NCBI RefSeq assembly: GCF_008638365.1 | Contig: NZ_VWVU01000006.1 | Coordinates: 186,001-250,000, forward strand | Length of the DNA stretch: 64,000 nucleotides | Direction of reading: 5' to 3' | Source: Nocardiopsis quinghaiensis | GTDB taxonomy: Bacteria; Actinomycetota; Actinomycetes; Streptosporangiales; Streptosporangiaceae | Part shown: one piece after another, positions 1-9,451 of the stretch | How the letters are laid out: each line of letters begins with the position of its first letter | Position numbering within the stretch: position 1 is the first letter of the stretch | Position numbers and translations under genes: made by a program | Notes under the pieces: generated by a model | Told to the model about the DNA's origin: nothing | Databases searched by the model: none | What the model saw: the letters and a program-made list of their open reading frames with translations, nothing else

Positions 1-17
1 AGGACGTCACCATAGGC

Positions 18-314
18 GTGACGGACTCCGACAACAAAGACGTCCATCATGTATACGACACCGCATTGCATCACGGCATCCCCACTATTATCAGGGGCCC
101 CAGAAAAGCGGTTATCAGCCTCGCCAACGAACTCCTCAACCGGGAGCCCGGCTCGCGCGTGAGGATCTCCGGGCTGCCCCGCTATCTGCGCGACCGGGCA
201 AGGGATAATTCGGACAGCCGAGAAATAGTCCTCATCCATGACCTATTTGAGGATCCCCTCTTCCAGGAAGTTCTCCGGGGCCCAGGAGACCCCGACAGGC
301 CGGTCTCCTCTTGA
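18..314 (+). CDS. Small unrecognised protein, possibly the 3' end of a longer gene
   Basis: The 98-residue reading uses a GTG start, but the frame is open through position 1, so this may be the C-terminal part of a longer protein that begins outside the window. An AGGA at 1-4 is rather far from the GTG to serve as its ribosome site. The sequence is hydrophilic, has no cysteine, no membrane segment and no motif I recognise. It precedes a STAND NTPase and a Trypco1-type gene on the same strand, so it may belong to that conflict locus; that is inference from position only. Confidence 0.5.
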   Translation: MTDSDNKDVHHVYDTALHHGIPTIIRGPRKAVISLANELLNREPGSRVRISGLPRYLRDRARDNSDSREIVLIHDLFEDPLFQEVLRGPGDPDRPVSS

Positions 315-617
315 TCAATTCGCGATCTGAGGGACCATGGGAGGGAGAGTCGCGAGCCGGAGCGGCCTTCTCGACGCACCGAACAATCGTGACTCCGGAC
401 CGTCACCCATTCCCCTCCGACTCCGCGCCTTCGCTGACAGGAGCATTTCCGAACAGGAAAGTGCCGCCAGTGCCAGCAAGTCGCCTCCGCGACCACTCAG
501 CGCCTTCGCTAGGATCTGTCTGGTCGGTTTCCCAGCCTGAGAGGAAAAAACTTCGCAGGAGAGTAGGAACAGGCCCACAGAACCAAACCATGGTCCATTA
601 AGGGCAAACACGACATC
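315..617. other. Intergenic stretch, no supported gene
   Basis: This 303-base gap separates the small ORF from the STAND gene. Short ORFs exist on both strands but none has a recognisable domain or a good ribosome site. No clear promoter or hairpin was found. Confidence 0.5.
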
Positions 618-3600
618 ATGGATGATTTGTCTCACAGGTATCTTCATGCTCTCAGCAACCTGACAGGCGGGCCGTCCCGCCTGGTCGTCCTTGTCGATTC
701 CTCGCCCCTGATGGCCCTGCACCGACGCACCGCCGCGCGACTGGTCGAGGAGGCCGAGCGCGCGGGATCACCCGTCGTCCGATTCGATCCCGGCCGCCCC
801 ACGCTCCCCCGCGTCCCGCACGACGCGGCGGCGGCCGTCATCGTCACCGACGCCCAGGACCGGGGCTGGCGCCAGCCGAGGCTGCGCTCGTGGGCGGCCT
901 CGCTCGCCGCACGCGTGCCGACCGCCCTCCTCCACCTCCTCGACCGCTCCGTCTGGTCCCGGGGACCACTCGCTCCGCAGCCGATGCGTATGACGGGCCC
1001 GAGTCCCGCCTCCCCCTCCTCCTGGTCACCCGTGAGCGCACAGGACGACACCGACGACACCGTCCTCCCCCAGGACGCGTCGGTGCTGCCGGTCCTGGAG
1101 TCCGGCCCGGACGCCCTCACCGAGTGGGACGCGGTGGTGAACGGCCGAAACGGCGCGTGGGAGGCGGACGTGTGCGTCCTCCCGTCCGACGGCGCCCGCG
1201 CGCCCAGCACCGTCCCCTGGGATCCCGCCCCGGTGTCGCGCTTCCTCTCCCACGCCTCCCGCGGGGCACGCGAACTCGCCGTGCGCCTCGCCCAGGCGCC
1301 GGTGAACCTCCCGGTGGCCGAACTGATCCAGCGCAACATCCCGCGCGCGCCCCGCGACGAGCGCGCCGCCGTCACCGAGATCGCCGAGGTGTTCGGCGGT
1401 GCGCTGATGGACCCGACCCTCCCGCTGGGCGACCTGGACGACCCCGCCAGCCCCGCCCTGGACTTCCTGCCCGGTGTGCGCCGGGACCTCCTCGGCCGCT
1501 TCGGCGACCTGAGCGTGATGCGATCGATCTACTACTCGCTCGGCATCGAGTTCAAGGACTCGGCCCGGATCTACCAGTGGCTCTCCCGGCTGGAGACCGG
1601 AGCGCCCCTGGTCCCCTCCCTCGAAGGCGAGGAGGACCTGGCCAGAGCCGTGCTCCCGGCACTGTCCGAGATGCCAGGGGAGTACCGGCGCTTCGCCGAC
1701 CACCTGCGCGCCGCCCTGGACGGAGTACCCGACCAGGGCCCCTCCTCCGTGCCCCAGGGCACCGGCGCCCCCTTCGGTGCCGCCACATCCCGACCGACGC
1801 CAACCGTCCCCCGAGAGGAACCGAGCTCGACCGTGACCGACTCGCAGACCTCCGAGCCCGTCGCCTCGGAGCCCACCGCCCCCCGCCCCCGCAGGAGGCA
1901 GGTCCGGGGCAGGTCCCTGGCCAAGCTCCGCGGCGTCCCTCCGCACAACCTGAACTTCACCGGGCGCGAGGAGATCCTCAGGCGCGTCCACGACCTGTTG
2001 GCGGAGTCCTCGGGCGGGATCTACCTGCTGTCGGGCGGAGGCGGCATCGGCAAGACCCAGATCGCCACCGAGTACGCGCACCGGTACCGGGACGACTACG
2101 ACCTGGTCTGGTGGGTGCCCGCCAACAGCTCCGCCGACATCCAGCAGTCCTACATGCGCCTGGCCCGGCACCTGGGCCTCATCGAGGAGAGCGGCAACCT
2201 GGAGAAGGCCGCCCAGCACGTCCGGGACGTACTGGAGACCGATCCCGATGTGGGGCCCTGGCTCCTCGTCTTCGACGACGTGTCGGACCTGGACCGGCTG
2301 GACGAGGCGGGCCTCCCCGCGAACGGCCCCGGCGACGTCATCATCACCTCCCGCGACCAGAGCTGGATTCCGAGCGGACGCAGCGAGGGCTCGGTCGTGC
2401 CCAGCCTGACCCCGGAGGAGAGCGTCGCCCTGCTCCGCAAGGTCTGCCCCCAGGGGTTGGAGGACGACGCGGACGCCCTGCGCATAGCCGAGCGGCTGGA
2501 ACACCTCCCCCTCGCTCTGGCGCAGGTCGGCGCCTACCTGCGCGACTCCCTGATGAACGTCGGGGACTTCCTCCACATGCTCGAGGACAAGTTCGACGAG
2601 CTCGTCACACACGTGGAGCCGGAGGACCTCTACCCCCTGCCACTGGCCGCCGCCTGGAACATGCAGCTCGAAGACCTGCGGCGCGGCACGGGAGGGGACC
2701 GCGCGATCAAGAGGATGGTCCGCGAGTTCGTCCAGCTGTGCTCGTTCTTCGGTCCCCGTCCGCTGGCGCGCACCCTGTTCCACCGGGCCCGGGGCCTGAG
2801 CACCAACCCCGAGCTGGCGCAGATCCTGGGCAACGAGATGGCCCTGTCGAAGGTGCTGCGGTACGTGAGCAGGCACAGCCTCGCCGAGCTCGACCGGACC
2901 AACCACACCTTCCAGATGCACGTCACCTTCCAGACCGTGGTCCAGAACACGCTGGGCGACGAGACACGCGTGCGCTACCGGGACCTGGTCCACCGCCTCC
3001 TGGCGCAGAGCGACCCGCTCGGCCCCGAGCTCCCGCAGAACTGGCCCGAGTACCAGCTGCTGTTCAGCCACGTGATCGCCTCCGAGGCCTGGCGCAGCCA
3101 CGATCCGCAGGTCCGCGGGCTGGTCCACAACGTGATCACGTACCTGACGGAGACCGACAACGACGCCGAGGCGCTGGACCTGGCGGACCGCGCCATCGAG
3201 GCCTGGTACGACGACACCGCGCAGCGGTTCCAGGTCCAGCTGATCCGTACCGGGATCCTCAGGATCAGGGGCGACAACGAGATCGCCCTCGCCGAGGCGG
3301 AGCGGATGTACGCGGAGCAGACGGAGCTGGAGGGCCCGGAGAGCGAGGAGGCCCTGGACGCCAACCGGGCCCGCGCCCTCGCCCTCACCCGCCTGGGCCA
3401 CTTCGAGCGGGCCCTGGTCATGTACGAGGAGATCCACCGGACCAGGACCGCGCTCTTCACCGAGGACGACGAGAAAACCCTGGTCATCGCACACGACACC
3501 GGGAGCTGTCTGCGCCGCCTGGGCCGGTTCCGGGAGGCGCTCGAACTGGACCGCCGCACCCTCGAACAGCGCAAGTACCTGTTCGGCGCGAACGGCATCC

Positions 3601-4412
3601 CGACCCTGCGCACGCAGATGTCCATCGGCCTCAGCCTCATGGCCCTCGGCTACCTGGAGGAGGCCCTGGAGGCCCTGGAGGACTGCCAGAGGCGCTTCGA
3701 GGCCGCCGAGGCGGACGCCAGCGCCCACAGCGCGGACATCCCGGTCTTCCTCTCCGTGGTCAACCGCAGGCTCGGCAACCACGAGATCGCCCTGGAGCTG
3801 TCCGGCCAGGCACGCGAAGCCACCATCGCGCGCTATCGGCCGCACACCCGGCCGACGCTGCACATCAACAGCATCCACATGGTGAACCTGGCCTTCACCG
3901 GCCGGGTGGACGAGGCCCGGGACCTGGCGGAGGACCTCCTGGCGCACATGGACGACAGGTTCCCCAGCCGCCACCTCTTCCCGTGGGCGTCCCGGGCCAA
4001 CGCGGCGATCGTGTTCCGGACAGCGGGCGAGTACGAGAAGGCCCACGACCTCGACCGCGCCGCCCTGACGGAGATCCGCGGCCTCTTCCCGGACGCGCGG
4101 ATCACCCTCGCCGCGGTCGAGGTCAACCTGGGCAACGACCTGTTCATGCTGGGACGGCTCAAGGAGGCCCGGGCCCAGGACGCGGCGAGTGTCGAGCTGT
4201 GCCTGGAGGCCCTGGGGGAACACCACCTCTTCCTGACCACCGCCCGACGCAACCTGCTGATCAGCCGCCGGGCGCTGGGAGAGGAGGTCCAGGAGGAGTG
4301 GGAGGCCCTGCGCGACCTGTACGCCGCCCAGTTCGGACCGGATCACCGCTTCGTGACCACGATGGCGGACTTCACCCGGCTGGACACCGACATCATTCCG
4401 GTCGGCAACTAG
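618..4412 (+). CDS. STAND NTPase: SAV_2336-like N-terminus, NB-ARC, TPR repeats (FxsT-like)
   Basis: This 1264-residue protein has three parts. Residues about 15-375 resemble the SAV_2336 N-terminal region, with a LVVLVDSSPLMALHRRT-type strand near the start and a helical FLSHAS...LPVAELIQRNI stretch later. A Pro/Thr-rich linker (about 375-430) follows. An NB-ARC/STAND ATPase module covers about 445-830, opening with FTGREEILRRVHDLL, with Walker A GGGGIGKTQ near 473 and Walker B WLLVFDDV near 548. The C-terminal third is TPR-like helical repeats. The architecture matches proteins annotated as FxSxx-COOH system TPR proteins (FxsT), but no FxSxx-COOH peptide or radical SAM maturase lies in this window. 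STAND proteins with TPR sensors typically act as ATP-driven switches in defence or signalling. The ATG lacks a strong ribosome site; AGGG lies about 13 bases upstream. Confidence 0.85.
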   Translation: MDDLSHRYLHALSNLTGGPSRLVVLVDSSPLMALHRRTAARLVEEAERAGSPVVRFDPGRPTLPRVPHDAAAAVIVTDAQDRGWRQPRLRSWAASLAARVPTALLHLLDRSVWSRGPLAPQPMRMTGPSPASPSSWSPVSAQDDTDDTVLPQDASVLPVLESGPDALTEWDAVVNGRNGAWEADVCVLPSDGARAPSTVPWDPAPVSRFLSHASRGARELAVRLAQAPVNLPVAELIQRNIPRAPRDERAAVTEIAEVFGGALMDPTLPLGDLDDPASPALDFLPGVRRDLLGRFGDLSVMRSIYYSLGIEFKDSARIYQWLSRLETGAPLVPSLEGEEDLARAVLPALSEMPGEYRRFADHLRAALDGVPDQGPSSVPQGTGAPFGAATSRPTPTVPREEPSSTVTDSQTSEPVASEPTAPRPRRRQVRGRSLAKLRGVPPHNLNFTGREEILRRVHDLLAESSGGIYLLSGGGGIGKTQIATEYAHRYRDDYDLVWWVPANSSADIQQSYMRLARHLGLIEESGNLEKAAQHVRDVLETDPDVGPWLLVFDDVSDLDRLDEAGLPANGPGDVIITSRDQSWIPSGRSEGSVVPSLTPEESVALLRKVCPQGLEDDADALRIAERLEHLPLALAQVGAYLRDSLMNVGDFLHMLEDKFDELVTHVEPEDLYPLPLAAAWNMQLEDLRRGTGGDRAIKRMVREFVQLCSFFGPRPLARTLFHRARGLSTNPELAQILGNEMALSKVLRYVSRHSLAELDRTNHTFQMHVTFQTVVQNTLGDETRVRYRDLVHRLLAQSDPLGPELPQNWPEYQLLFSHVIASEAWRSHDPQVRGLVHNVITYLTETDNDAEALDLADRAIEAWYDDTAQRFQVQLIRTGILRIRGDNEIALAEAERMYAEQTELEGPESEEALDANRARALALTRLGHFERALVMYEEIHRTRTALFTEDDEKTLVIAHDTGSCLRRLGRFREALELDRRTLEQRKYLFGANGIPTLRTQMSIGLSLMALGYLEEALEALEDCQRRFEAAEADASAHSADIPVFLSVVNRRLGNHEIALELSGQAREATIARYRPHTRPTLHINSIHMVNLAFTGRVDEARDLAEDLLAHMDDRFPSRHLFPWASRANAAIVFRTAGEYEKAHDLDRAALTEIRGLFPDARITLAAVEVNLGNDLFMLGRLKEARAQDAASVELCLEALGEHHLFLTTARRNLLISRRALGEEVQEEWEALRDLYAAQFGPDHRFVTTMADFTRLDTDIIPVGN

Positions 4413-4456
4413 AACGGGGGCGCCCCCGAAAGGATCGGGCCCCTACGGCGCGGTAC

Positions 4457-4735
4457 TCAGGAAAGGGACGAGAGCAGCGACAGCCACTCCCGGGAACGGA
4501 ACCACAGCACGTTCCCGTCCGGATGGAGGGAGTCGCGGAGAAGGACCCCGGCCGACGCGTCCAGGGATGCCTCGCAGCACTCGCCCCTCTCCCCCGATCT
4601 CGACGACTTACGCCATCCGGTGCCGTCGTGTCCGTCCCTCCAGGTGGCACGTGCGTCGTCTCGCCCGGTCATCACTGGTTCGTCCCACCGTTTCCTCCGC
4701 GCGGACGGCAGCGGAATCTCCTCTTTTCCGGACAT
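4457..4735 (-). CDS. DUF397 domain-containing protein
   Basis: The 92-residue product carries the hallmark DUF397 pattern. It has WRKSSRSGERGECCEA (about residues 41-56), then LLRDSLHPDGNVLWF and a closing REWLSLL. Known DUF397 proteins are small actinobacterial proteins usually encoded beside an XRE-family HTH regulator (WhiJ-type pairs), some of which are proposed toxin-antitoxin-like modules. No HTH partner is adjacent here. The gene lies antisense between the STAND gene and the Trypco1 gene. The first 20 or so residues before an internal methionine (residue 22) may not be translated, so the start is uncertain. Confidence 0.72.
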   Translation of the reverse strand: MSGKEEIPLPSARRKRWDEPVMTGRDDARATWRDGHDGTGWRKSSRSGERGECCEASLDASAGVLLRDSLHPDGNVLWFRSREWLSLLSSLS

Positions 4736-4807
4736 CTCTCAGTATTTTACTTTCCGAATCCCTCCACAGGAATGGCAAGACCCCCTACGAGAACCCCTGA
4801 GGTCAAC

Positions 4808-5137
4808 GTGAACAAAGTGATCGACTTCGTCACCGATGACGGCACCGTGGTCAGTATCGAATCGGTTCCCGCCCGGAGGGAGGGAGCCTCCAACGTCTCC
4901 AAGAGGTCCGAGGACACCACCGGCGACAGGCGGCTCGACTCGGTCCTGCTCCGGATCCGCAAGGTCGCCGAGGCCGTTTCCGATCAGCTGCGAGAACTGT
5001 CCGAATCCTCCCTCGCCCCCTCGGAGACGGAGGTCGAGTTCGGGGTGAGCGTAAGCGCCGAATCCGGGGCCGTGGTCGTCAAGGGAGGCGCGGAGGCCAC
5101 CTTCAACGTCAGGATGACCTGGTCGGCCAAGGACTGA
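4808..5137 (+). CDS. Trypco1-domain (CU044_2847 family) small protein
   Basis: The 109-residue product fits the trypsin-co-occurring domain 1 family. It starts with a VIDFVTDDGTVVSIE strand, has a central LLRIRKVAEAVSDQLREL helix, and ends with VEFGVSVSAESGAVVVKGG and a final NVRMTW strand. I chose GTG 4808 because GAGG at 4799-4802 sits 5 bases upstream; an in-frame ATG at 4772 would add 12 residues but has no properly spaced site. Members co-occur with trypsin-like proteases, STAND NTPases and other predicted effector modules in actinobacterial conflict systems. Placement downstream of the STAND gene suggests it is the adaptor or effector-coupling part of the same system. Confidence 0.78.
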   Translation: MNKVIDFVTDDGTVVSIESVPARREGASNVSKRSEDTTGDRRLDSVLLRIRKVAEAVSDQLRELSESSLAPSETEVEFGVSVSAESGAVVVKGGAEATFNVRMTWSAKD

Positions 5138-5160
5138 GGCGAGGGCCGGGCAAGGCCGAC

Positions 5161-5189
5161 GGCCCGGGTCGCGCGCCGCGACCCGGGCC
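5161..5189. terminator. Strong hairpin downstream of the Trypco1 gene
   Basis: A perfect 13-bp inverted repeat (GGCCCGGGTCGCG with its complement, 3-base loop) lies between the convergent Trypco1 and nrdB genes. There is no U-tract, so it is a hairpin-type terminator at best. Confidence 0.55.
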
Positions 5190-5233
5190 GTCCGTGCGGG
5201 AGGGGCGCCCGCTCCGGGGAGCCTCCCGAAGAG

Positions 5234-5264
5234 GGGGTCCCCGCTCCGCCGACGCGGGGGACCC
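5234..5264 (-). terminator. Hairpin at the 3' end of nrdB
   Basis: GGGGTCCCCGC pairs with GCGGGGGACCCC across a short loop, just 11 bases beyond the nrdB stop codon. It is likely the terminator of the nrdAB transcript. Confidence 0.5.
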
Positions 5265-5275
5265 CGTCCGGTGCG

Positions 5276-6358
5276 TCAGTCCCAGTCCAGGCCGCCGCCG
5301 GTCTGGTACTCGATCACACGGGTCTCGAAGAAGTTCTTCTCCTTCTGCAGGTCCATCATCTCGCTCATCCACGGGAACGGGTTCTCCGTCTCACCGAAGA
5401 TGGGCGCCAGGCCGATCTGCTCGGCGCGGCGGTCGGTGATGAAGTGCATGTACCTCTCGCACAGCTCCGAGTTCAGGCCGAGCACGCCGCGCGGCATGGT
5501 CTCGCGGCCGTAGGCCACCTCCAGCTCGCAGGCCTCGGTGAGCATCCGCCGGACCTCGTCCTGGAACTCCTCGCCCCACAGGTGCGGGTTCTCGATCTTG
5601 ATCTGGTTGATCACGTCGATGCCGAAGTTCAGGTGGATCGACTCGTCGCGCAGGATGTACTGGTACTGCTCGGCGATGCCGACCATCTTGTTGCGGCGGC
5701 CCAGCGACAGGATCTGCGCGAAGCCGGTGTAGAACCACATGCCCTCGAAGATCACGTAGAAGGCCACCAGGTCGCGCAGGAACGCCTGGTCGGCCTCCGG
5801 GGTGCCCGTACGGAACTCCGGGTTCTCCAGGTTCTGGGTGTACTTGAGCGCCCAGGCGTCCTTGGCCGTGATCGACGGGACCTCCCGGTACATGTTGAAC
5901 AGCTCGCCCTCGTCCAGGCCGAGGCTCTCGCAGATGTACTGGAAGGTGTGGGTGTGCACCGCCTCCTCGAAGGCCTGGCGCAGCAGGTACTGGCGGCACT
6001 CGGGGTTGGTGAGCTGCCGGTACACGGCCAGCACGATGTTGTTGGCCACCAGCGACTCGGCGGTGGCGAAGAAGCCGAGGTTGCGCTTGAGCATCAGGCG
6101 CTCGTCCTCGCTCAGCCCGTCCTGGGACTTCCACAGCGCGATGTCGGCCTGCATGGCGACCTCGGTGGGCATCCAGTGGTTGTTGCAGCCCGCGAGGTAC
6201 TTCTCCCACGCCCACGTGTACTTGAGCGGGAGCAGCTGGTTGACGTCGGCGCGGGCGTTGATCATCGCCTTGTCGTCGACGTTGACGCGCTCGGCGTCGC
6301 GCTCGATCTCGCCGAGGCCGCTGGTGGCGCTCGCGCTGTTCTCGGAAACTGCGGTCAT
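5276..6358 (-). CDS. nrdB: Ribonucleotide reductase small subunit, class Ic type (Tyr replaced by Phe)
   Basis: This is the R2 subunit that supplies the oxidant for NrdA in deoxyribonucleotide synthesis. With the ATG at 6358 (360 residues), the metal ligands read E101 (TAESL), E132 and H135 (EEAVHTHTF), E205 (FEGMW), E239 and H242 (RDESIH). The position of the radical tyrosine is F139. Phe at this site, together with Glu rather than Asp as first ligand and the C-terminal [14 protein letters not shown], matches the Chlamydia-type class Ic enzymes, which use a Mn(IV)/Fe(III) cofactor instead of a tyrosyl radical. A GTG at 6394 would add 12 residues without a ribosome site. The gene follows nrdA by about 180 bases and should share its B12-riboswitch control. 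Confidence 0.95.
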   Translation of the reverse strand: MTAVSENSASATSGLGEIERDAERVNVDDKAMINARADVNQLLPLKYTWAWEKYLAGCNNHWMPTEVAMQADIALWKSQDGLSEDERLMLKRNLGFFATAESLVANNIVLAVYRQLTNPECRQYLLRQAFEEAVHTHTFQYICESLGLDEGELFNMYREVPSITAKDAWALKYTQNLENPEFRTGTPEADQAFLRDLVAFYVIFEGMWFYTGFAQILSLGRRNKMVGIAEQYQYILRDESIHLNFGIDVINQIKIENPHLWGEEFQDEVRRMLTEACELEVAYGRETMPRGVLGLNSELCERYMHFITDRRAEQIGLAPIFGETENPFPWMSEMMDLQKEKNFFETRVIEYQTGGGLDWD

Positions 6359-6460
6359 CCTGGGGCTTTTCCGTTCTCCGGCCGTACCGGACACGTCGTT
6401 TCTGGTGCAGGGCCGCGAAGCCTCCTCCGCGGCCCGAGGGCCGTCGCCCGCGAGGGGCGG

Positions 6461-6484
6461 GGGCGGTCCGCTCCCGGACCGCCC
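6461..6484 (-). other. Hairpin in the nrdA-nrdB spacer
   Basis: GGGCGGTCCG and its perfect complement are separated by four bases between nrdA and nrdB. It could tune nrdB expression or mark an RNA processing site; its role is unknown. Confidence 0.35.
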
Positions 6485-6538
6485 GGCCGCCGGCGGCCGT
6501 TCACCCGGGGAGGGCGCCCGGCCACCGGGACGGCGGGG

Positions 6539-9082
6539 TTACTGGCAGGCCTCGCACTCGGGGTCGTCGATCGAGCAGGCCTGGTCGTCGACGACCTCGA
6601 ACTCGTCCTCCTCCGCGGCGCTCGCGCCGCCGGTGCCGGGCGCCGGGTTCGGGCTCGGGGACGGTGCGGGCGAGGCGGCGGGGCCGGCCGCCGGGGTGGC
6701 GGCGACCGCGTTGAGGCGGCCGTCGGTGCCCTTGAGCGTGCTCTTCTCCACGTGCGTGGCGCTCTGCGAACGCAGGTAGTAGGTGGTCTTGAGGCCGGAG
6801 CGCCACGCACGGCGGTACAGGGAGTCGAGCTTCCTGCCGCTGGGCGCCGCCATGTACAGGTTCAGCGACTGGGCCTGGTCGATCCACTTCTGGCGGCGCG
6901 AACCGGCGTCCACCAGCCACTCCGGATCGATCTCGAACGCGGTGGCGTACAGGGCCTTGAGGTCGTCCGGGACGCGGTCGACGGCGCCGAGGCTGCCGTC
7001 GTGCATCTTCAGCGCGGAGACCATGTCGTCGTCCCACAGCCCGCGCGCCTTGAGGTCGCGCACCAGGTAGGGGTTGACCACGGTGAAGTCGCCGGACATG
7101 TTCGACTTGACGTACAGGTTGCGGTAGACCGGCTCGATCGACTGGCCCACACCGGTGATGTTGGCGATGGTCGCGGTCGGGGCGATCGCCATCACGTTGG
7201 AGTTGCGCATGCCGGTGGCCCTGACGCGCTCGCGCAGCGAGTCCCAGTCCAGGGTCTCGCCCCGGTCCATGTCCAGGTCGCCGTCGCGCGCCTCGGCCAG
7301 CAGCCGCAGCGAGTCGATCGGCAGCACGCCCCGGCTCCACAGCGAGCCCTCGAAGCTCTCGTAGGCGCCGCGCTCGGAGGCCAGCTCCATGGAGGCCTCG
7401 ATGGCGTAGTAGCTGATCAGCTCCATGCTCTCGTCGGCGAACGTCACCGCGCCCTCGGAGGCGAAGGGCGTGCGCAGCTTGAACAGGGCGTCCTGGAAGC
7501 CCATCAGGCCCAGGCCCACGGGGCGGTGGCGCATGTTCGCGCGGCGCGCCTCGGGGATCGTGTAGAAGTTCACGTCGATGACGTTGTCGAGCATGCGCAC
7601 GGCGGTGCGGACGGTGCCGCGCAGGCGCTCGGCGTCCAGGCCGTCCGGGCCCACGTGCTGGGCCAGGTTGACCGAGCCCAGGTTGCAGACCGCGACCTCG
7701 TCGGCGCTGGTGTTCAGCGTGATCTCGGTGCACAGGTTGGAGGAGTGCACCACGCCCACGTGCTGCTGCGGAGAGCGCAGGTTGGCCGGGTCCTTGAAGG
7801 CGATCCACGGGTGCCCGGTCTCGAACAGCATGGTGAGCATGCGCCGCCACAGGTCGACGGCCGGGATCTTCTTGGAGACCTTGATCCGCCCGGCCTCGGC
7901 CTCGGCCTCGTAGCGGGCGTAGGCCTCGGCGAACTCGGCGCCGTACTTGTCGTGCAGCTCGGGGACCTCGTCCGGCGAGAACAGGGTCCAGGTGCCGCCC
8001 TGCTCCACGCGCTTCATGAACAGGTCCGGAACCCAGTTCGCGGTGTTCATGTCGTGGGTGCGGCGGCGCTCGTCACCGGTGTTCTTGCGGAGGTCGAGGA
8101 ACTCCTCGATGTCGATGTGCCAGGTCTCCAGGTAGGCGCAGACCGCGCCCTTGCGCTTTCCTCCCTGATTCACTGCCACGGCGGTGTCGTTGGCGATCTT
8201 CAGGAACGGGACGACGCCCTGGCTCTTGCCGTTGGTCCCGCGGATGTGCGAGCCCAGACCGCGCACCGGGGTCCAGTCGTTGCCGAGGCCGCCGGAGTAC
8301 TTGGACAGCATCGCGTTGTTGCTGATGCCGTGGAAGATGGCGTGCAGGTCGTCGCCGACGGTGGTGAGGAAGCAGGAGGACAGCTGGGCCCGCACGGTGC
8401 CCGAGTTGAACAGGGTGGGCGTGGAGGCCATGAAGTCGAACGAGGACAGCAGCTCGTAGAACTCGATGGCGCGGGCCTCGCGGTCGTCCTCGTTGAGGGC
8501 CAGGCCCATGGCCACGCGCATGAAGAACGCCTGCGGCAGCTCGTAGCGGACCTCGTCGCTGTGCAGGAAGTAGCGGTCGTAGAGGGTCTGGATACCGAGG
8601 AAGGTGAACTGCTCGTCGCGCTCGGGACGCAGCGCGGCGCCCAGGCGGTCCAGGTCGAACCCGGCCAGCGCGGGGTCGAGCTGGCCGAGGTCGATGCCGC
8701 GGCTGACGTAGTCGGCGAGGTAGGGGGCGTAGCGCTCGCCCATCTCGGACTGGCTGGCGGCGTCGGGGGAGCCGCTGATGAAGGTGAGTGCCTCGCGGCG
8801 CAGCGTGTGCAGCAGCAGGCGGGCGGCCACGTACGAGTAGTCCGGGTCCACCTCCACGAAGCTGCGGGCGGCCATGACCAGGGCCAGCTCCACCTCGGCG
8901 TCGGGGATTCCGGGGTAGAAGCCGCGACGGGCCTCGGTGAGGACCTTCTCCGCCGAAACACCGGTGAGCCGCGCGCAGGCCTCGGCCACGACGTGCTCGA
9001 TCCGGTCGGCGGCGGGGGGACTGCCGTCGTTGTTCGGCGCGGACCGAACGGATGCGGGCACGGCTTCGACGTCAAGGGTCAT
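6539..9082 (-). CDS. nrdA: Ribonucleoside-diphosphate reductase large (alpha) subunit
   Basis: This 847-residue catalytic subunit reduces ribonucleoside diphosphates. Visible class I features are the SSCFL cysteine, the NLCTEI active-site triad (Asn, Cys, Glu), the second redox cysteine in [11 protein letters not shown], the TTYYLR tyrosine pair of the radical path, and a C-terminal CEAC motif that would swap electrons with thioredoxin or glutaredoxin after a Pro/Ala-rich flexible tail. The N-terminus enters the ATP-cone fold at its helices ([16 protein letters not shown]) without the usual VxKRDG strand, so allosteric overall-activity control may be altered. The ATG at 9082 was chosen because GGAG lies 8 bases upstream; longer in-frame readings run into the riboswitch. 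Confidence 0.96.
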   Translation of the reverse strand: MTLDVEAVPASVRSAPNNDGSPPAADRIEHVVAEACARLTGVSAEKVLTEARRGFYPGIPDAEVELALVMAARSFVEVDPDYSYVAARLLLHTLRREALTFISGSPDAASQSEMGERYAPYLADYVSRGIDLGQLDPALAGFDLDRLGAALRPERDEQFTFLGIQTLYDRYFLHSDEVRYELPQAFFMRVAMGLALNEDDREARAIEFYELLSSFDFMASTPTLFNSGTVRAQLSSCFLTTVGDDLHAIFHGISNNAMLSKYSGGLGNDWTPVRGLGSHIRGTNGKSQGVVPFLKIANDTAVAVNQGGKRKGAVCAYLETWHIDIEEFLDLRKNTGDERRRTHDMNTANWVPDLFMKRVEQGGTWTLFSPDEVPELHDKYGAEFAEAYARYEAEAEAGRIKVSKKIPAVDLWRRMLTMLFETGHPWIAFKDPANLRSPQQHVGVVHSSNLCTEITLNTSADEVAVCNLGSVNLAQHVGPDGLDAERLRGTVRTAVRMLDNVIDVNFYTIPEARRANMRHRPVGLGLMGFQDALFKLRTPFASEGAVTFADESMELISYYAIEASMELASERGAYESFEGSLWSRGVLPIDSLRLLAEARDGDLDMDRGETLDWDSLRERVRATGMRNSNVMAIAPTATIANITGVGQSIEPVYRNLYVKSNMSGDFTVVNPYLVRDLKARGLWDDDMVSALKMHDGSLGAVDRVPDDLKALYATAFEIDPEWLVDAGSRRQKWIDQAQSLNLYMAAPSGRKLDSLYRRAWRSGLKTTYYLRSQSATHVEKSTLKGTDGRLNAVAATPAAGPAASPAPSPSPNPAPGTGGASAAEEDEFEVVDDQACSIDDPECEACQ

Positions 9083-9249
9083 ACAGCGGCTCCAAAACCT
9101 CAATAGAAGAGTCCCGGCGGGGAGGGGACCGAGATGCGAGGCGCACGGTACCCACCGGTGGACCGGCGCACCGGGTGCGTACGGTCGTCGACCGGTGGAT
9201 CGCGGCGGCTCACCCTCGAAGCCCCGTCGTCGGCGCACGCTCACGTGCG

Positions 9250-9415
9250 CACCGGTGGCAGGTCTTCGGGCTTGTGGAGGTCACCTCTCCGGGATGTCCT
9301 CGGGGTTCCCGGCGCCTGTGGCGGCCTCATCTCCACTCACCGCTGCGGGGCAGCCCCGGATTCACACCGGATTCCCTCTTGCCTCACCCCAGGAGGTGAA
9401 CCACCAGCGGGAGAG
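9250..9415 (-). ncRNA. Cobalamin (B12) riboswitch in the nrdAB leader
   Basis: Read on the minus strand the leader shows the classical order. There is a GGGAA...CCGGTGTGAATCCGG segment, then GGGGCTGCCCCGCAGCGGTGAG (spanning about 9338-9385), then a distal B12-box-like GAAGACCTGCC at about 9254-9266. This arrangement is diagnostic of AdoCbl riboswitches. Streptomyces class I nrdAB operons are known to be repressed by B12 in this way when a B12-dependent class II enzyme is available. The element ends about 170 bases before the nrdA start. Confidence 0.9.
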
Positions 9416-9451
9416 ATACTACATCTAGGGGATGGAGGGTTGGAACACCGC

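Noticed and set aside
1026..4346. 1106-residue minus-strand ORF
   Set aside because: Antisense shadow of the STAND gene with low-complexity composition and no domain.
890..5137. Very long ORF (1415 residues) overlapping the STAND gene
   Set aside because: The sequence before the last 109 codons is Pro/Arg/Gly-rich shadow of the STAND gene; only the 3' end from 4808 is a real gene.
18..5137. A complete FxSxx-COOH system around the FxsT-like protein
   Set aside because: Neither small protein ends in FxSxx and no radical SAM maturase is present in the window.
5444..9106. 1220-residue plus-strand ORF over nrdAB
   Set aside because: Antisense shadow typical of high-GC DNA; nrdA and nrdB have unmistakable motifs on the other strand.
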